A stretch of DNA of 64,000 nucleotides, from the NCBI RefSeq assembly GCF_001542625.1, contig NZ_CP016279.1:9052001-9116000 (forward strand), written 5' to 3'. The notes below the pieces were generated by a model, which did not search any database, was not told where the DNA came from, and saw only the letters and a list, made by a program, of their open reading frames with translations. Each line of letters opens with the position of its first letter. Within the stretch, counting starts at the first letter, position 1. The translations under genes were made by a program, and so were the position numbers. The stretch is from Streptomyces griseochromogenes. GTDB taxonomy: Bacteria; Actinomycetota; Actinomycetes; Streptomycetales; Streptomycetaceae. This document shows, piece after piece, positions 39,923 to 47,964 of this stretch.

Positions 39923-42643
39923 TCAGCGGTGGTCGCTGCCCGCCGACTGGGTGGCCGCGCGGCCCGCCTCCAGGCGGGCGACCGGGATGCGGAACGGGGA
40001 GCAGGAGACGTAGTCCAGACCCACCTCGTGGAAGAAGTGGACCGACTCGGGGTCGCCGCCGTGCTCGCCGCAGACGCCGAGCTTGAGGTCGGGACGGGTC
40101 TCGCGGCCCGCCTTGACCGCCGCCTTCACCAGGGAGCCGACGCCGTCCTTGTCGATCGTCTCGAAGGGCGACACTCCGAAGATGCCCTTCTCCAAGTACG
40201 CCGTGAAGAACGAAGCCTCGACGTCGTCGCGGGAGAAGCCCCAGACCGTCTGCGTCAGGTCGTTCGTGCCGAAGGAGAAGAACTCCGCCGCCTCGGCGAT
40301 CTGGTCCGCCGTCAGCGCGGCGCGCGGCAGCTCGATCATCGTGCCGATCGCCAGCTTCAGCTGTGTGCCGGTGGCCGCCTGGACCTCGGCGATGACCTGG
40401 TCGGCCTCCTCGCGGACGATCTCCAGCTCCTGGACGGTGCCGACGAGCGGGATCATGATCTCGGCGCGCGGGTCGCCCTTGGCGTTCTTGCGTTCGGCCG
40501 CGGCCTCGGCGATGGCGCGGACCTGCATGGTGAACAGACCGGGGATGGCCAGGCCGAGGCGCACGCCGCGCAGGCCCAGCATCGGGTTCTGCTCGTGCAG
40601 CCGGTGCACGGCCTGCAGCAGGCGCAGGTCGTTCTCGTGCGGCTCCTGGCGGGACTCGGCGAGCGCCACGCGGACGGAGAGTTCCGTGATGTCGGGCAGG
40701 AACTCGTGCAGCGGCGGGTCCAGGAGGCGGACGGTGACCGGGAGGCCGTCCATCGCCTCGAAGAGTTCGACGAAGTCCTTCTTCTGCAGCGGAAGAAGCT
40801 GCTTGAGGGACTCCTCGCGCTCCGCCTCGGTGTCGGCGAGGATCAGGCGCTCGACCAGCTCACGGCGGTCGCCGAGGAACATGTGCTCGGTGCGGCACAG
40901 ACCGATGCCCTGGGCGCCGAAGCGGCGGGCGCGCAGCGCGTCCTCGGCGTTGTCCGCGTTGGCACGCACCCTGAGGCGGCGCTTGCGGTCGGCGAAGGCC
41001 ATCATGCGGTGCACGGCCTCGACCAGTTCGTCCGCGTCGTCGGCGCCCGGGTGCATGCGGCCCTCGAAGTACTCCACGACCGGGGAGGGGACCACCGGGA
41101 CCTCGCCCAGGTAGACCTTGCCGGAGGAGCCGTCGATGGAGATCAGGTCGCCTTCCTCCACCACGTGGCCGCCGGGGACCGTCATACGACGGCGCTTGGT
41201 GTCGACCTCGAGCTCCTCGGCGCCGCAGACACAGGTCTTGCCCATGCCGCGCGCGACGACGGCCGCGTGGGAGGTCTTGCCGCCGCGCGAGGTCAGGATG
41301 CCCTCGGCCGCGATCATGCCGTCCAGGTCGTCGGGGTTGGTCTCCCGGCGCACCAGGATGACCTTCTCGCCCGAGCGGGACCACTTCACGGCGGTGTAGG
41401 AGTCGAAGACGGCCTTGCCGACCGCCGCGCCCGGCGAGGCGGCGATGCCCCGGCCGACCCGCTCGACCTTCGCGTCCTCGTCGAAGCGCGGGAACATGAG
41501 CTGCGCCAGCTGGGCGCCGGTGACGCGCTGGAGGGCCTCCGTCTCGTCGATCAGGCCCTGGTCGACGAGCTGGGTGGCGATGCGGAAGGCGGCACCGGCG
41601 GTGCGCTTGCCGACGCGGGTCTGCAGCATCCACAGCTGGCCGCGCTCGATGGTGAACTCGATGTCGCAGAGATCCTTGTAGTGGTTCTCCAGGGTCTCCA
41701 TGATCTGCATCAGCTGGTCGTACGACTTCTTGTCGATCGACTCCAGCTCCGCGAGCGGGACCGTGTTGCGGATGCCCGCCACCACGTCCTCGCCCTGGGC
41801 GTTCTGCAGGTAGTCGCCGTAGACGCCCTGGTGGCCGGAGGCGGGGTCGCGGGTGAAGGCGACGCCGGTGCCGGAGTCGGGGCCGAGGTTGCCGAAGACC
41901 ATCGAGCAGACGTTGACGGCCGTGCCCAGGTCGTGCGGGATGCGCTCCTGGCGGCGGTAGAGCTTTGCGCGGTCGCCGTTCCAGGAGTCGAAGACCGCCT
42001 TGATGGCGAGGTCCATCTGCTCGCGCGGGTCCTGCGGGAAGTCCCGGCCGGCCTCGGCCTTGACGATCTTCTTGAACTTGGTGACCAGCTTCTTCAGGTC
42101 GGCCGCTTCGAGGTCCGTGTCGACGGTGACCTTCTTGGCCGCCTTGGCCGCGTCGAGAGCCTCCTCGAACAGCTCGCCGTCCACGCCGAGGACGGTCTTG
42201 CCGAACATCTGGATGAGGCGGCGGTAGGAGTCCCAGGCGAACCGGTCGTCGCCGGCCTGCTTGGCCAGGCCCTGCACCGACTTGTCGGAGAGGCCGATGT
42301 TCAGGACGGTGTCCATCATGCCGGGCATGGAGAACTTCGCGCCGGAGCGGACGGAGACCAGCAGCGGGTCGTCGGCCTGGCCGAGCTTCTTGCCCATCTT
42401 CTGCTCGAGGGCGTCGAGGTGCGCACTCACCTCGTCACGCAGTGCCAGGGGCTCCTCGCCGCTCTCCAGGTAGACCTTGCAGGCCTCCGTGGTGATGGTG
42501 AAGCCGGGAGGGACCGGCAGACCGAGGTTGGTCATCTCGGCGAGGTTGGCACCCTTGCCGCCGAGGAGGTCCTTGAGGTCCTTGTTGCCCTCGGTGAAGT
42601 CGTAAACGAACTTCGCTACGTGGGGTTCTTTGTTTTCCGACAC
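39923..42643 (-). CDS. ppdK: Pyruvate, phosphate dikinase
   Basis: A 906-aa enzyme that interconverts pyruvate + ATP + Pi and phosphoenolpyruvate + AMP + PPi, linking glycolysis and gluconeogenesis. Domain order: N-terminal ATP-grasp domain (GGKGANLAEMTNLGLPVPPGF), the phosphohistidine swivelling domain (LTSRGGKTSHAAVVARGMG, His as phosphocarrier) and the C-terminal PEP/pyruvate barrel with LGVCGEHGGDP near the end. I chose GTG 42643, with AAGGAG nine bases upstream; the open frame to 42775 adds unrelated residues. Length fits the family. Expression may be influenced by palindromes in the 407-bp upstream region. Confidence 0.96.
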   Translation of the reverse strand: MSENKEPHVAKFVYDFTEGNKDLKDLLGGKGANLAEMTNLGLPVPPGFTITTEACKVYLESGEEPLALRDEVSAHLDALEQKMGKKLGQADDPLLVSVRSGAKFSMPGMMDTVLNIGLSDKSVQGLAKQAGDDRFAWDSYRRLIQMFGKTVLGVDGELFEEALDAAKAAKKVTVDTDLEAADLKKLVTKFKKIVKAEAGRDFPQDPREQMDLAIKAVFDSWNGDRAKLYRRQERIPHDLGTAVNVCSMVFGNLGPDSGTGVAFTRDPASGHQGVYGDYLQNAQGEDVVAGIRNTVPLAELESIDKKSYDQLMQIMETLENHYKDLCDIEFTIERGQLWMLQTRVGKRTAGAAFRIATQLVDQGLIDETEALQRVTGAQLAQLMFPRFDEDAKVERVGRGIAASPGAAVGKAVFDSYTAVKWSRSGEKVILVRRETNPDDLDGMIAAEGILTSRGGKTSHAAVVARGMGKTCVCGAEELEVDTKRRRMTVPGGHVVEEGDLISIDGSSGKVYLGEVPVVPSPVVEYFEGRMHPGADDADELVEAVHRMMAFADRKRRLRVRANADNAEDALRARRFGAQGIGLCRTEHMFLGDRRELVERLILADTEAEREESLKQLLPLQKKDFVELFEAMDGLPVTVRLLDPPLHEFLPDITELSVRVALAESRQEPHENDLRLLQAVHRLHEQNPMLGLRGVRLGLAIPGLFTMQVRAIAEAAAERKNAKGDPRAEIMIPLVGTVQELEIVREEADQVIAEVQAATGTQLKLAIGTMIELPRAALTADQIAEAAEFFSFGTNDLTQTVWGFSRDDVEASFFTAYLEKGIFGVSPFETIDKDGVGSLVKAAVKAGRETRPDLKLGVCGEHGGDPESVHFFHEVGLDYVSCSPFRIPVARLEAGRAATQSAGSDHR

Positions 42644-43050
42644 GGGTCTCGACTCCTTGAGGCCGCGGTGGCTGCCCTGACGGCGAGGAACATACCCAGA
42701 TCGAAGGTTCCTGGGTACGTCCACTTGTGCGTCATGCGCCTGTAACCAGTCGTCCGCCAGCGGATCGAAAGTCAAGGCTTGGCAAGCAGCGAAACAGTTA
42801 TGTGTTCACTTCTTGAACGCAACTAGGTCCATAGGCGCGGTTTTCCGCTCAGATGAGCGGCTATCAGCACGTCTGATTTCGATCGATGAACGATCAAGGG
42901 GTGGCACTGAGTGCCACCCCTTGGAGAAGTGCAGCCGCGCAAGATCCGCTCATCTGAGCGCAACCCTTATCAAGGGTGGCGAGAATCACGCTGCCACAGA
43001 GCGCTTGGTTTCACCATGCGGACCCGCTCCGGGACGGAGAAACACCTACG
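42644..43050. other. 407-bp non-coding region upstream of ppdK with palindromes
   Basis: No gene is evident. It holds two mirror-image 14-bp dyads, CGCTCAGATGAGCG (42846-42859) and its reverse complement CGCTCATCTGAGCG (42947-42960), on either side of a strong hairpin (42895-42923). The part nearest ppdK (42660-42830) is relatively A+T-rich and should contain the ppdK promoter. Confidence 0.6.
42895..42923. terminator. Strong hairpin in the ppdK upstream region
   Basis: CAAGGGGTGGCAC (42895-42907) and GTGCCACCCCTTG (42911-42923) form a perfect 13-bp stem with a 3-nt loop. It probably ends transcription of the ROK gene, which reads towards it, but could also be part of a small RNA. Confidence 0.7.
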
Positions 43051-44277
43051 TCACACGCCCAGCGCGAGGAGCCGTTCCTCCACCCGCTCCGGTGCGTACA
43101 GGTGCTCCACGACCAGCGCGCCCGCACCGATCAGCCCCGCCCGCTCCCCCAGCCGCGAGGTCACGACCTCCAGGTGGGCCGTCGAGCGGGGCAGCGCCCG
43201 TTGGTAGAGCAGTTCCCGGACGCCGGTGAGGAAGGGCGTTCCGGCCAGATCGCCCGCGATCATCAGCACGCCGGGGTTGAGCAGGGTCACGACCGTCGCC
43301 AGCACGTCGCCGACCGTGCGCCCGGCCTCCCGGGCCAGCGCGGCCGCCTCCGGGTGCCCGGCGGCGAGCAGGTCCCGTACGTCCGAGCCGGAGGCGGCAG
43401 GCACCCCGGCCTCCACCAGCCGCCGGGCCACGGCGCCACCGCTGGCGACGGCGGCGAGACAGCCGTACGACCCGCACCGGCACAGCGCCTTGGCGCCCAC
43501 CCGGATGTGCCCGATGTCGCCCGCGCCGCCGTCGACGCCCCGGTAGATCGAGCCGTCGACCACGACCCCGGCGCCGATGCCCGTGGACACCTTGACCAGC
43601 ACGAAGGCCGAGCAGTCCGGGAATGCGGTGCGCTGTTCGCCGTAGGCCATGAGGTTGGCGTCGTTGTCCACCAGGACCGGGACCGCGGGGGCGCCCGTGT
43701 GCTCGGTGAAGGCGCGGGCGAGGCGGCCTCGTATGTCGTAGCCGTCCCAGCCCGGCATGATCGGCGGCTGGACCACCCGGCCCGTCGCGCTGTCGACCGG
43801 GCCCGGCACCGCGAGCCCGATCCCGCAGACCTCCTGCGCCCGATGCCCGGCCTTCTCCAGCAACTCGGCGAACCAGTGGCCGAGTTCCCCAAGGACCGCC
43901 TCCGGTCCGTCCTGGATGGCGAGGGTCCCCGAGTGCTCGGCGAGGAGCTCGCCGGTCAGGGTCAGGACGGCCGCCCGGGCGTGCCGGGTCTCCAGGTCGG
44001 CGGCGAGGACCACGGCGTGGGAGTCGTCGAACTCCAGGGTGATGGAGGGGCGGCCGCCGAGCGGGGAGTCGACCGGGCCGCCGGCGCCCTCGCGCAGCCA
44101 GCCCGCCCGGAACAGCCGGTCCAGGCGCTGTCCGACGGTGGCCCGGGACAGCCCGGTGGCCTGCTGGAGCGCGCCGCGCGTGACGGCTCGCCCGCTGCGC
44201 ACGAGTTCGAGCAGATCGCCCGCGCTCGTCTGGCTTCCGCTCCGTCCGGCCCTGCCGCGCCGTCCCGTCATGCGCAC
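43051..44277 (-). CDS. ROK-family transcriptional regulator
   Basis: A 408-aa repressor of the NagC/XylR type. The N-terminal winged helix-turn-helix is SGRAVTRGALQQATGLSRAT followed by VGQRLDRLFRAGWL. The ROK domain has the ATP/sugar motifs IGLAVPGPVDSATGRVVQPP, VDNDANLMAYGE and GIGAGVVVDGSIYRG, and the zinc motif CRCGSYGCLAAVASG. AAGGGGG is five bases before the ATG. It is divergent from the glycosidase pair, separated by a 114-bp A+T-rich promoter region, so it most likely controls those genes in response to a sugar. Confidence 0.93.
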   Translation of the reverse strand: MRMTGRRGRAGRSGSQTSAGDLLELVRSGRAVTRGALQQATGLSRATVGQRLDRLFRAGWLREGAGGPVDSPLGGRPSITLEFDDSHAVVLAADLETRHARAAVLTLTGELLAEHSGTLAIQDGPEAVLGELGHWFAELLEKAGHRAQEVCGIGLAVPGPVDSATGRVVQPPIMPGWDGYDIRGRLARAFTEHTGAPAVPVLVDNDANLMAYGEQRTAFPDCSAFVLVKVSTGIGAGVVVDGSIYRGVDGGAGDIGHIRVGAKALCRCGSYGCLAAVASGGAVARRLVEAGVPAASGSDVRDLLAAGHPEAAALAREAGRTVGDVLATVVTLLNPGVLMIAGDLAGTPFLTGVRELLYQRALPRSTAHLEVVTSRLGERAGLIGAGALVVEHLYAPERVEERLLALGV

Positions 44278-44391
44278 CCCCTTGTGTTTCTCAAGCTTGC
44301 ATTACATATTGGGTTTTGCGTGTTAAATAGACGTAACCCTACGGTAGCCACAGCCAAACCCGGCCGGCCGAACGTCTTCGGGGAGCCCCGA

Positions 44392-45822
44392 GTGGATCGC
44401 ACTGCCCAGCTCACCGCCTCCCTCCCGGAACGGGAGATCGCATACGATCCGCCGGCATCGGCGTCGTCGCTGCACGTCAGGGCCGCACAGGTGCTCGACG
44501 CCAACTGGACGGGCAACTCGACGGTCCCCTCCCGGAGTCTGTATCCGCACCAGTGGTCCTGGGACTCGGCGTTCGTCGCGATCGGCCTCAGGCACCTCTC
44601 GCCGCTGCGCGCGCAGACGGAGCTGGAGACGCTGCTGGCGGCCCAGTGGGGCGACGGGCGCGTCCCGCACATCGTCTTCAGCCCTTCCGTACCGCTCGAC
44701 GCGTACTTCCCGAGCCCCGACTTCTGGCGCTCCTCGACCGCGGGGCGCGCCGCGGGCGCCCCGCGCACCGTGCAGACGTCCGGCATCGTGCAGCCACCGG
44801 TGCACGCGCTGGCCACCTGGCTGGTGCACCGCGCCGACCCCGGGCTGTCGCGGGCCCGCGGCTTCCTCTCCGGGGTGTACCCGCGGCTCGCCGCCTGGCA
44901 CCGGTATCTGCTGCACCGCCGGGACCTGGGCGGCGGCGGTCTGGTGTCCGTCGTGCACCCCTGGGAACAGGGTATGGACAACAGCCCCTGCTGGGACGCC
45001 CCGCTCTCCCGTGTCACCCCGGCCCCGGCCCGCTCCTTCCGCCGCGCCGACCTCGACCACGGCGCCCCCGAGGACCGGCCGACGGACCTGGACTACGGGC
45101 GGTACGTGCGGCTGGCCACGGACTATCGCGACCGTGGGTATGCCGACGGGGAGGGGGAGTTCGCCGTCGAGGACCCGGCGTTCAACGCGCTGCTGATCGC
45201 GTCCGAGCACGCGCTGGCGCGGATCGCCACGGAGCTGGGCGCGCCCGGTACCGCCCGCCACGCGCGCGCCGAGCGGCTGACGGCGGCCCTGGTGGAGCGG
45301 CTGTGGGACGCGGCGAGCGGGATGTTCCTGTGCCGGGATCTGCGCGGCGGCGCCCTCGTCCCCGAGCGGAGTGTCTCCGGCCTGGTCCCGTTGCTGCTGC
45401 CGGGGCTGCCCCGGGAGATCGCCGCCGCCCTCGTCGGCACGCTGTGCGGCCCGCACTTCGGGCTGGGCGACACCACGGCGCTGGTCCCGAGCTACGACCT
45501 CCTCGGCGAGGCCTTCGACCCGCACCGGTACTGGCGGGGCCCCGCCTGGTTCAACACGAGCTGGCTGGTGGAGCGGGGGCTGCGCGCGCACGGTGAGCGA
45601 GAGCGGGCCGACGCGCTGCGCGAGGCGGTGCTGAGCCTCGCCGCGGCCACCGATTTCGCCGAGTACGTCGACCCGTACACCGGCGAGGCGTGCGGCGCGA
45701 CCGGCTTCGGCTGGACGGCCGCGCTCGCGCTGGATCTGCTTCATGAGCGCCCCGGAGACACCGTGTCCCCCACGACCGCGGGCGCGTTCGACACGAGTGA
45801 CAAGGGAGGGGACCGGGGATGA
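44392..45822 (+). CDS. Glycoside hydrolase, GH63/MGH1-like
   Basis: A 476-aa (alpha/alpha)6-barrel enzyme resembling mannosylglycerate hydrolase/GH63 proteins. Characteristic stretches are SLYPHQWSWDSAFVAIGLRH, VVHPWEQGMDNSPCWD, RYWRGPAWFNTSWLVERGL and EYVDPYTGEACGATGFGWT; acidic residues in the second and last are positioned as catalytic candidates. No signal peptide, so it acts on an intracellular or imported sugar. GTG 44392 has GGGGAG six bases upstream. Its stop overlaps the following start (ATGA). The substrate is probably an alpha-glucoside or alpha-mannoside, not resolvable here. Confidence 0.85.
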   Translation: MDRTAQLTASLPEREIAYDPPASASSLHVRAAQVLDANWTGNSTVPSRSLYPHQWSWDSAFVAIGLRHLSPLRAQTELETLLAAQWGDGRVPHIVFSPSVPLDAYFPSPDFWRSSTAGRAAGAPRTVQTSGIVQPPVHALATWLVHRADPGLSRARGFLSGVYPRLAAWHRYLLHRRDLGGGGLVSVVHPWEQGMDNSPCWDAPLSRVTPAPARSFRRADLDHGAPEDRPTDLDYGRYVRLATDYRDRGYADGEGEFAVEDPAFNALLIASEHALARIATELGAPGTARHARAERLTAALVERLWDAASGMFLCRDLRGGALVPERSVSGLVPLLLPGLPREIAAALVGTLCGPHFGLGDTTALVPSYDLLGEAFDPHRYWRGPAWFNTSWLVERGLRAHGERERADALREAVLSLAAATDFAEYVDPYTGEACGATGFGWTAALALDLLHERPGDTVSPTTAGAFDTSDKGGDRG

Positions 45823-47756
45823 CAGACCGGCATCATCTGCTCGTGCACGGGGCGACCTTCGCCGCCGTGGGCGACCGGGGCGACATCAGCGGGGTGCGGC
45901 GGGGCAGCTCCCCGGACGGGTTATTCGTCCGCGACGCCCGGCATCTCAGCCGCTGGCAGCTCACCGTCGACGGCGCGGTGCCCGAGGTGCTCACCCCGGT
46001 CGCGGACGGCGACGCGGCCCGCTGTGTGCTGGTGCCGCGCGGCGGCCGGCAGGAGCCGCCCGCCCACACCCTCTTCAGGGAACAGGCCGTCGGCGACAGC
46101 TCGTTCGTCGAGTCCGTGCGGGTGACCAGCAACCGCCCGGTGCCCACCACCCTCCGCCTCGCCATCACCGCCGACGCCGACTTCACCGACCAGTTCGAAC
46201 TCCGCTCCGACCACCGCACCTACGTCAAGGCGGGCGCCGTGCGCTCTCGCCAGGTCATGGACGACGGCATCGAGTTCGCCTACCGGCGCGCGGAGTGGCG
46301 CTCCTGCACGACCATCACGGCCGACCCCGCCCCGGAGGCCGTCGAGGAGACCGGCACCGGCGCCCGCCGCCTGGTGTGGACCCTGGACCTGGAACCCCAC
46401 GGCACGACCGAGCTTGTGCTGCGCGTGATGGCCCGCCCGCACGGCGACAAACGCGCCCTGCGCGTACCGCGCTCGCCCGCCTCGGTGAACGAGCAGCTCC
46501 TCGCGCTGGAGGGCGGTTTCGTGGAGGGCGTGGCCTTCCCGACCGGCTGGCCCGAGCTGGCGGCGGCCTGCGCCCGGGGCCTGGCCGACCTGGCCGCGCT
46601 GCAGGTGGCGGCGACCGGACCGGACGGCGAGGAACTGCGCGTACCGGCCGCCGGCGCCCCCTGGTTCCTCACCCTGCTGGGCCGGGACGCCCTGCTCACC
46701 GCCCTGTTCGCGCTGCCGTACCGGCCTCAGCTGGCCGCGGCCACGCTCCCCGCGCTGGCCGCGACCCAGGCGACGCGGGCCGGGGTGTCCTCCGTCGCCC
46801 AGCCCGGCAAGATCGTGCACGAGGTGCGCCACGGCGAGCTGGCGCACTTCGGCCAGGTGCCGTTCCGGCGGTACTACGGCTCGGTCGACGCGACCCCGCT
46901 GTTCCTGATCCTGCTCGGCGCGTACGTCGAGCAGAGCGCCGACGCCGGCCTCGCCCGCCGTCTGGAACCGCACGCCCGCGCGGCAATCGGCTGGATGCTG
47001 GACCACGGCGGGCTGACCTCGCGCGGCTATCTGGTCTACCGCGCCGACGAGGGCGGCCTCGCCAACCAGAACTGGAAGGACTCCCCCGGCGCCATCTGCT
47101 GGTCCGACGGCACCCGGCCCACCGGCGCGGTGATGGCGGCGGGCGCCCAGGGCTACGCGTACGACGCGCTGCGCCGCACGGCGTGGCTGGCGCGCACGGC
47201 GTGGGCCGACGAGACGTACGCCGCCCTGCTGGAACAGGCGGCGGCCGACCTGCGGGACCGCTTCCAGCGGGACTTCTGGATGGAGGGGCGCTCCTTCCCG
47301 GCGCTCGCCCTGGACGGGGAGGGCCGCCAGGTCGACGCGCTGGCCTCCGATGCCGGGCATCTGCTGTGGTCGGGGCTGCTGGACAAGGAGTACGGGGAAG
47401 TTGTCGGCCGGCGCCTCCTTGAACCGGACTTCTTCTCCGGCTGGGGAGTACGCACGCTTGCCTCCGGTCAGTCGGCGTATCACCCGTTGTCGTACCACCG
47501 GGGCTCGGTCTGGCCCCATGACAACGCGCTGATCACGCTCGGCCTGGCCCGCTACGGCCTGCACGACGAGGCTCGTACGGTGGCGCACGCCCTGGTCGAC
47601 GCGGCGACGGCGGCGGGCCATCGGCTGCCGGAGGTGCTGGCGGGGTACGGCCGCGGCACGCATCCGGAGCCGGTGCCCTATCCGCACGCGTGCGTGCGCG
47701 AGTCCCGCTCGGCGGCGGCGCCGCTCGCGTTGCTGACGGCAGTCGGCGGGGCGTAG
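45819..47756 (+). CDS. Amylo-alpha-1,6-glucosidase / glycogen-debranching-like protein
   Basis: A 645-aa protein. The N-terminal ~200 residues are the glycogen-debranching N-terminal domain (LVHGATFAAVGDRGDISG ... GLFVRDARHLSRWQLTVDG). The C-terminal (alpha/alpha)6 barrel includes APWFLTLLGRDALLTALFAL, GGLANQNWKDSPGAICWSDG and SYHRGSVWPHDNALITLGL. Coupled to the previous gene by ATGA. Codon 35 (45921-45923) is TTA, the rare Leu codon read by the bldA tRNA, so production may be limited until bldA tRNA is active. Likely degrades a branched alpha-glucan or storage oligosaccharide. Confidence 0.88.
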   Translation: MTDRHHLLVHGATFAAVGDRGDISGVRRGSSPDGLFVRDARHLSRWQLTVDGAVPEVLTPVADGDAARCVLVPRGGRQEPPAHTLFREQAVGDSSFVESVRVTSNRPVPTTLRLAITADADFTDQFELRSDHRTYVKAGAVRSRQVMDDGIEFAYRRAEWRSCTTITADPAPEAVEETGTGARRLVWTLDLEPHGTTELVLRVMARPHGDKRALRVPRSPASVNEQLLALEGGFVEGVAFPTGWPELAAACARGLADLAALQVAATGPDGEELRVPAAGAPWFLTLLGRDALLTALFALPYRPQLAAATLPALAATQATRAGVSSVAQPGKIVHEVRHGELAHFGQVPFRRYYGSVDATPLFLILLGAYVEQSADAGLARRLEPHARAAIGWMLDHGGLTSRGYLVYRADEGGLANQNWKDSPGAICWSDGTRPTGAVMAAGAQGYAYDALRRTAWLARTAWADETYAALLEQAAADLRDRFQRDFWMEGRSFPALALDGEGRQVDALASDAGHLLWSGLLDKEYGEVVGRRLLEPDFFSGWGVRTLASGQSAYHPLSYHRGSVWPHDNALITLGLARYGLHDEARTVAHALVDAATAAGHRLPEVLAGYGRGTHPEPVPYPHACVRESRSAAAPLALLTAVGGA

Positions 47757-47964
47757 CGCTCTGTGCGGGCCGTAGCGCGCCGCATGTTCAAAAGAAGGGT
47801 TGGCGAGGCATTTGCCGGGTGTTTGCCCAGTGCTGTGAACAGGGGTGACGGTGCGGCCGTAGGAGATGATGGCGGGCCGGGCGGGTCCGGGTGCGGGTCC
47901 GTCCTTGCCTCCCCAGCATGGCCCGCCGCCTCTGTCACGGGTCTCGCACGGAAGGACCTCCGGG

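Noticed and set aside
39929..42745. 938-codon open frame opposite ppdK
   Set aside because: It is the antisense shadow of ppdK: composition follows the codon bias of the real gene, and no domain or ribosome-binding site is visible.
42813..43229. Small open frames in the ppdK upstream region
   Set aside because: They run through palindromes and the ROK 3' end with no start signals; the region is better read as regulatory.
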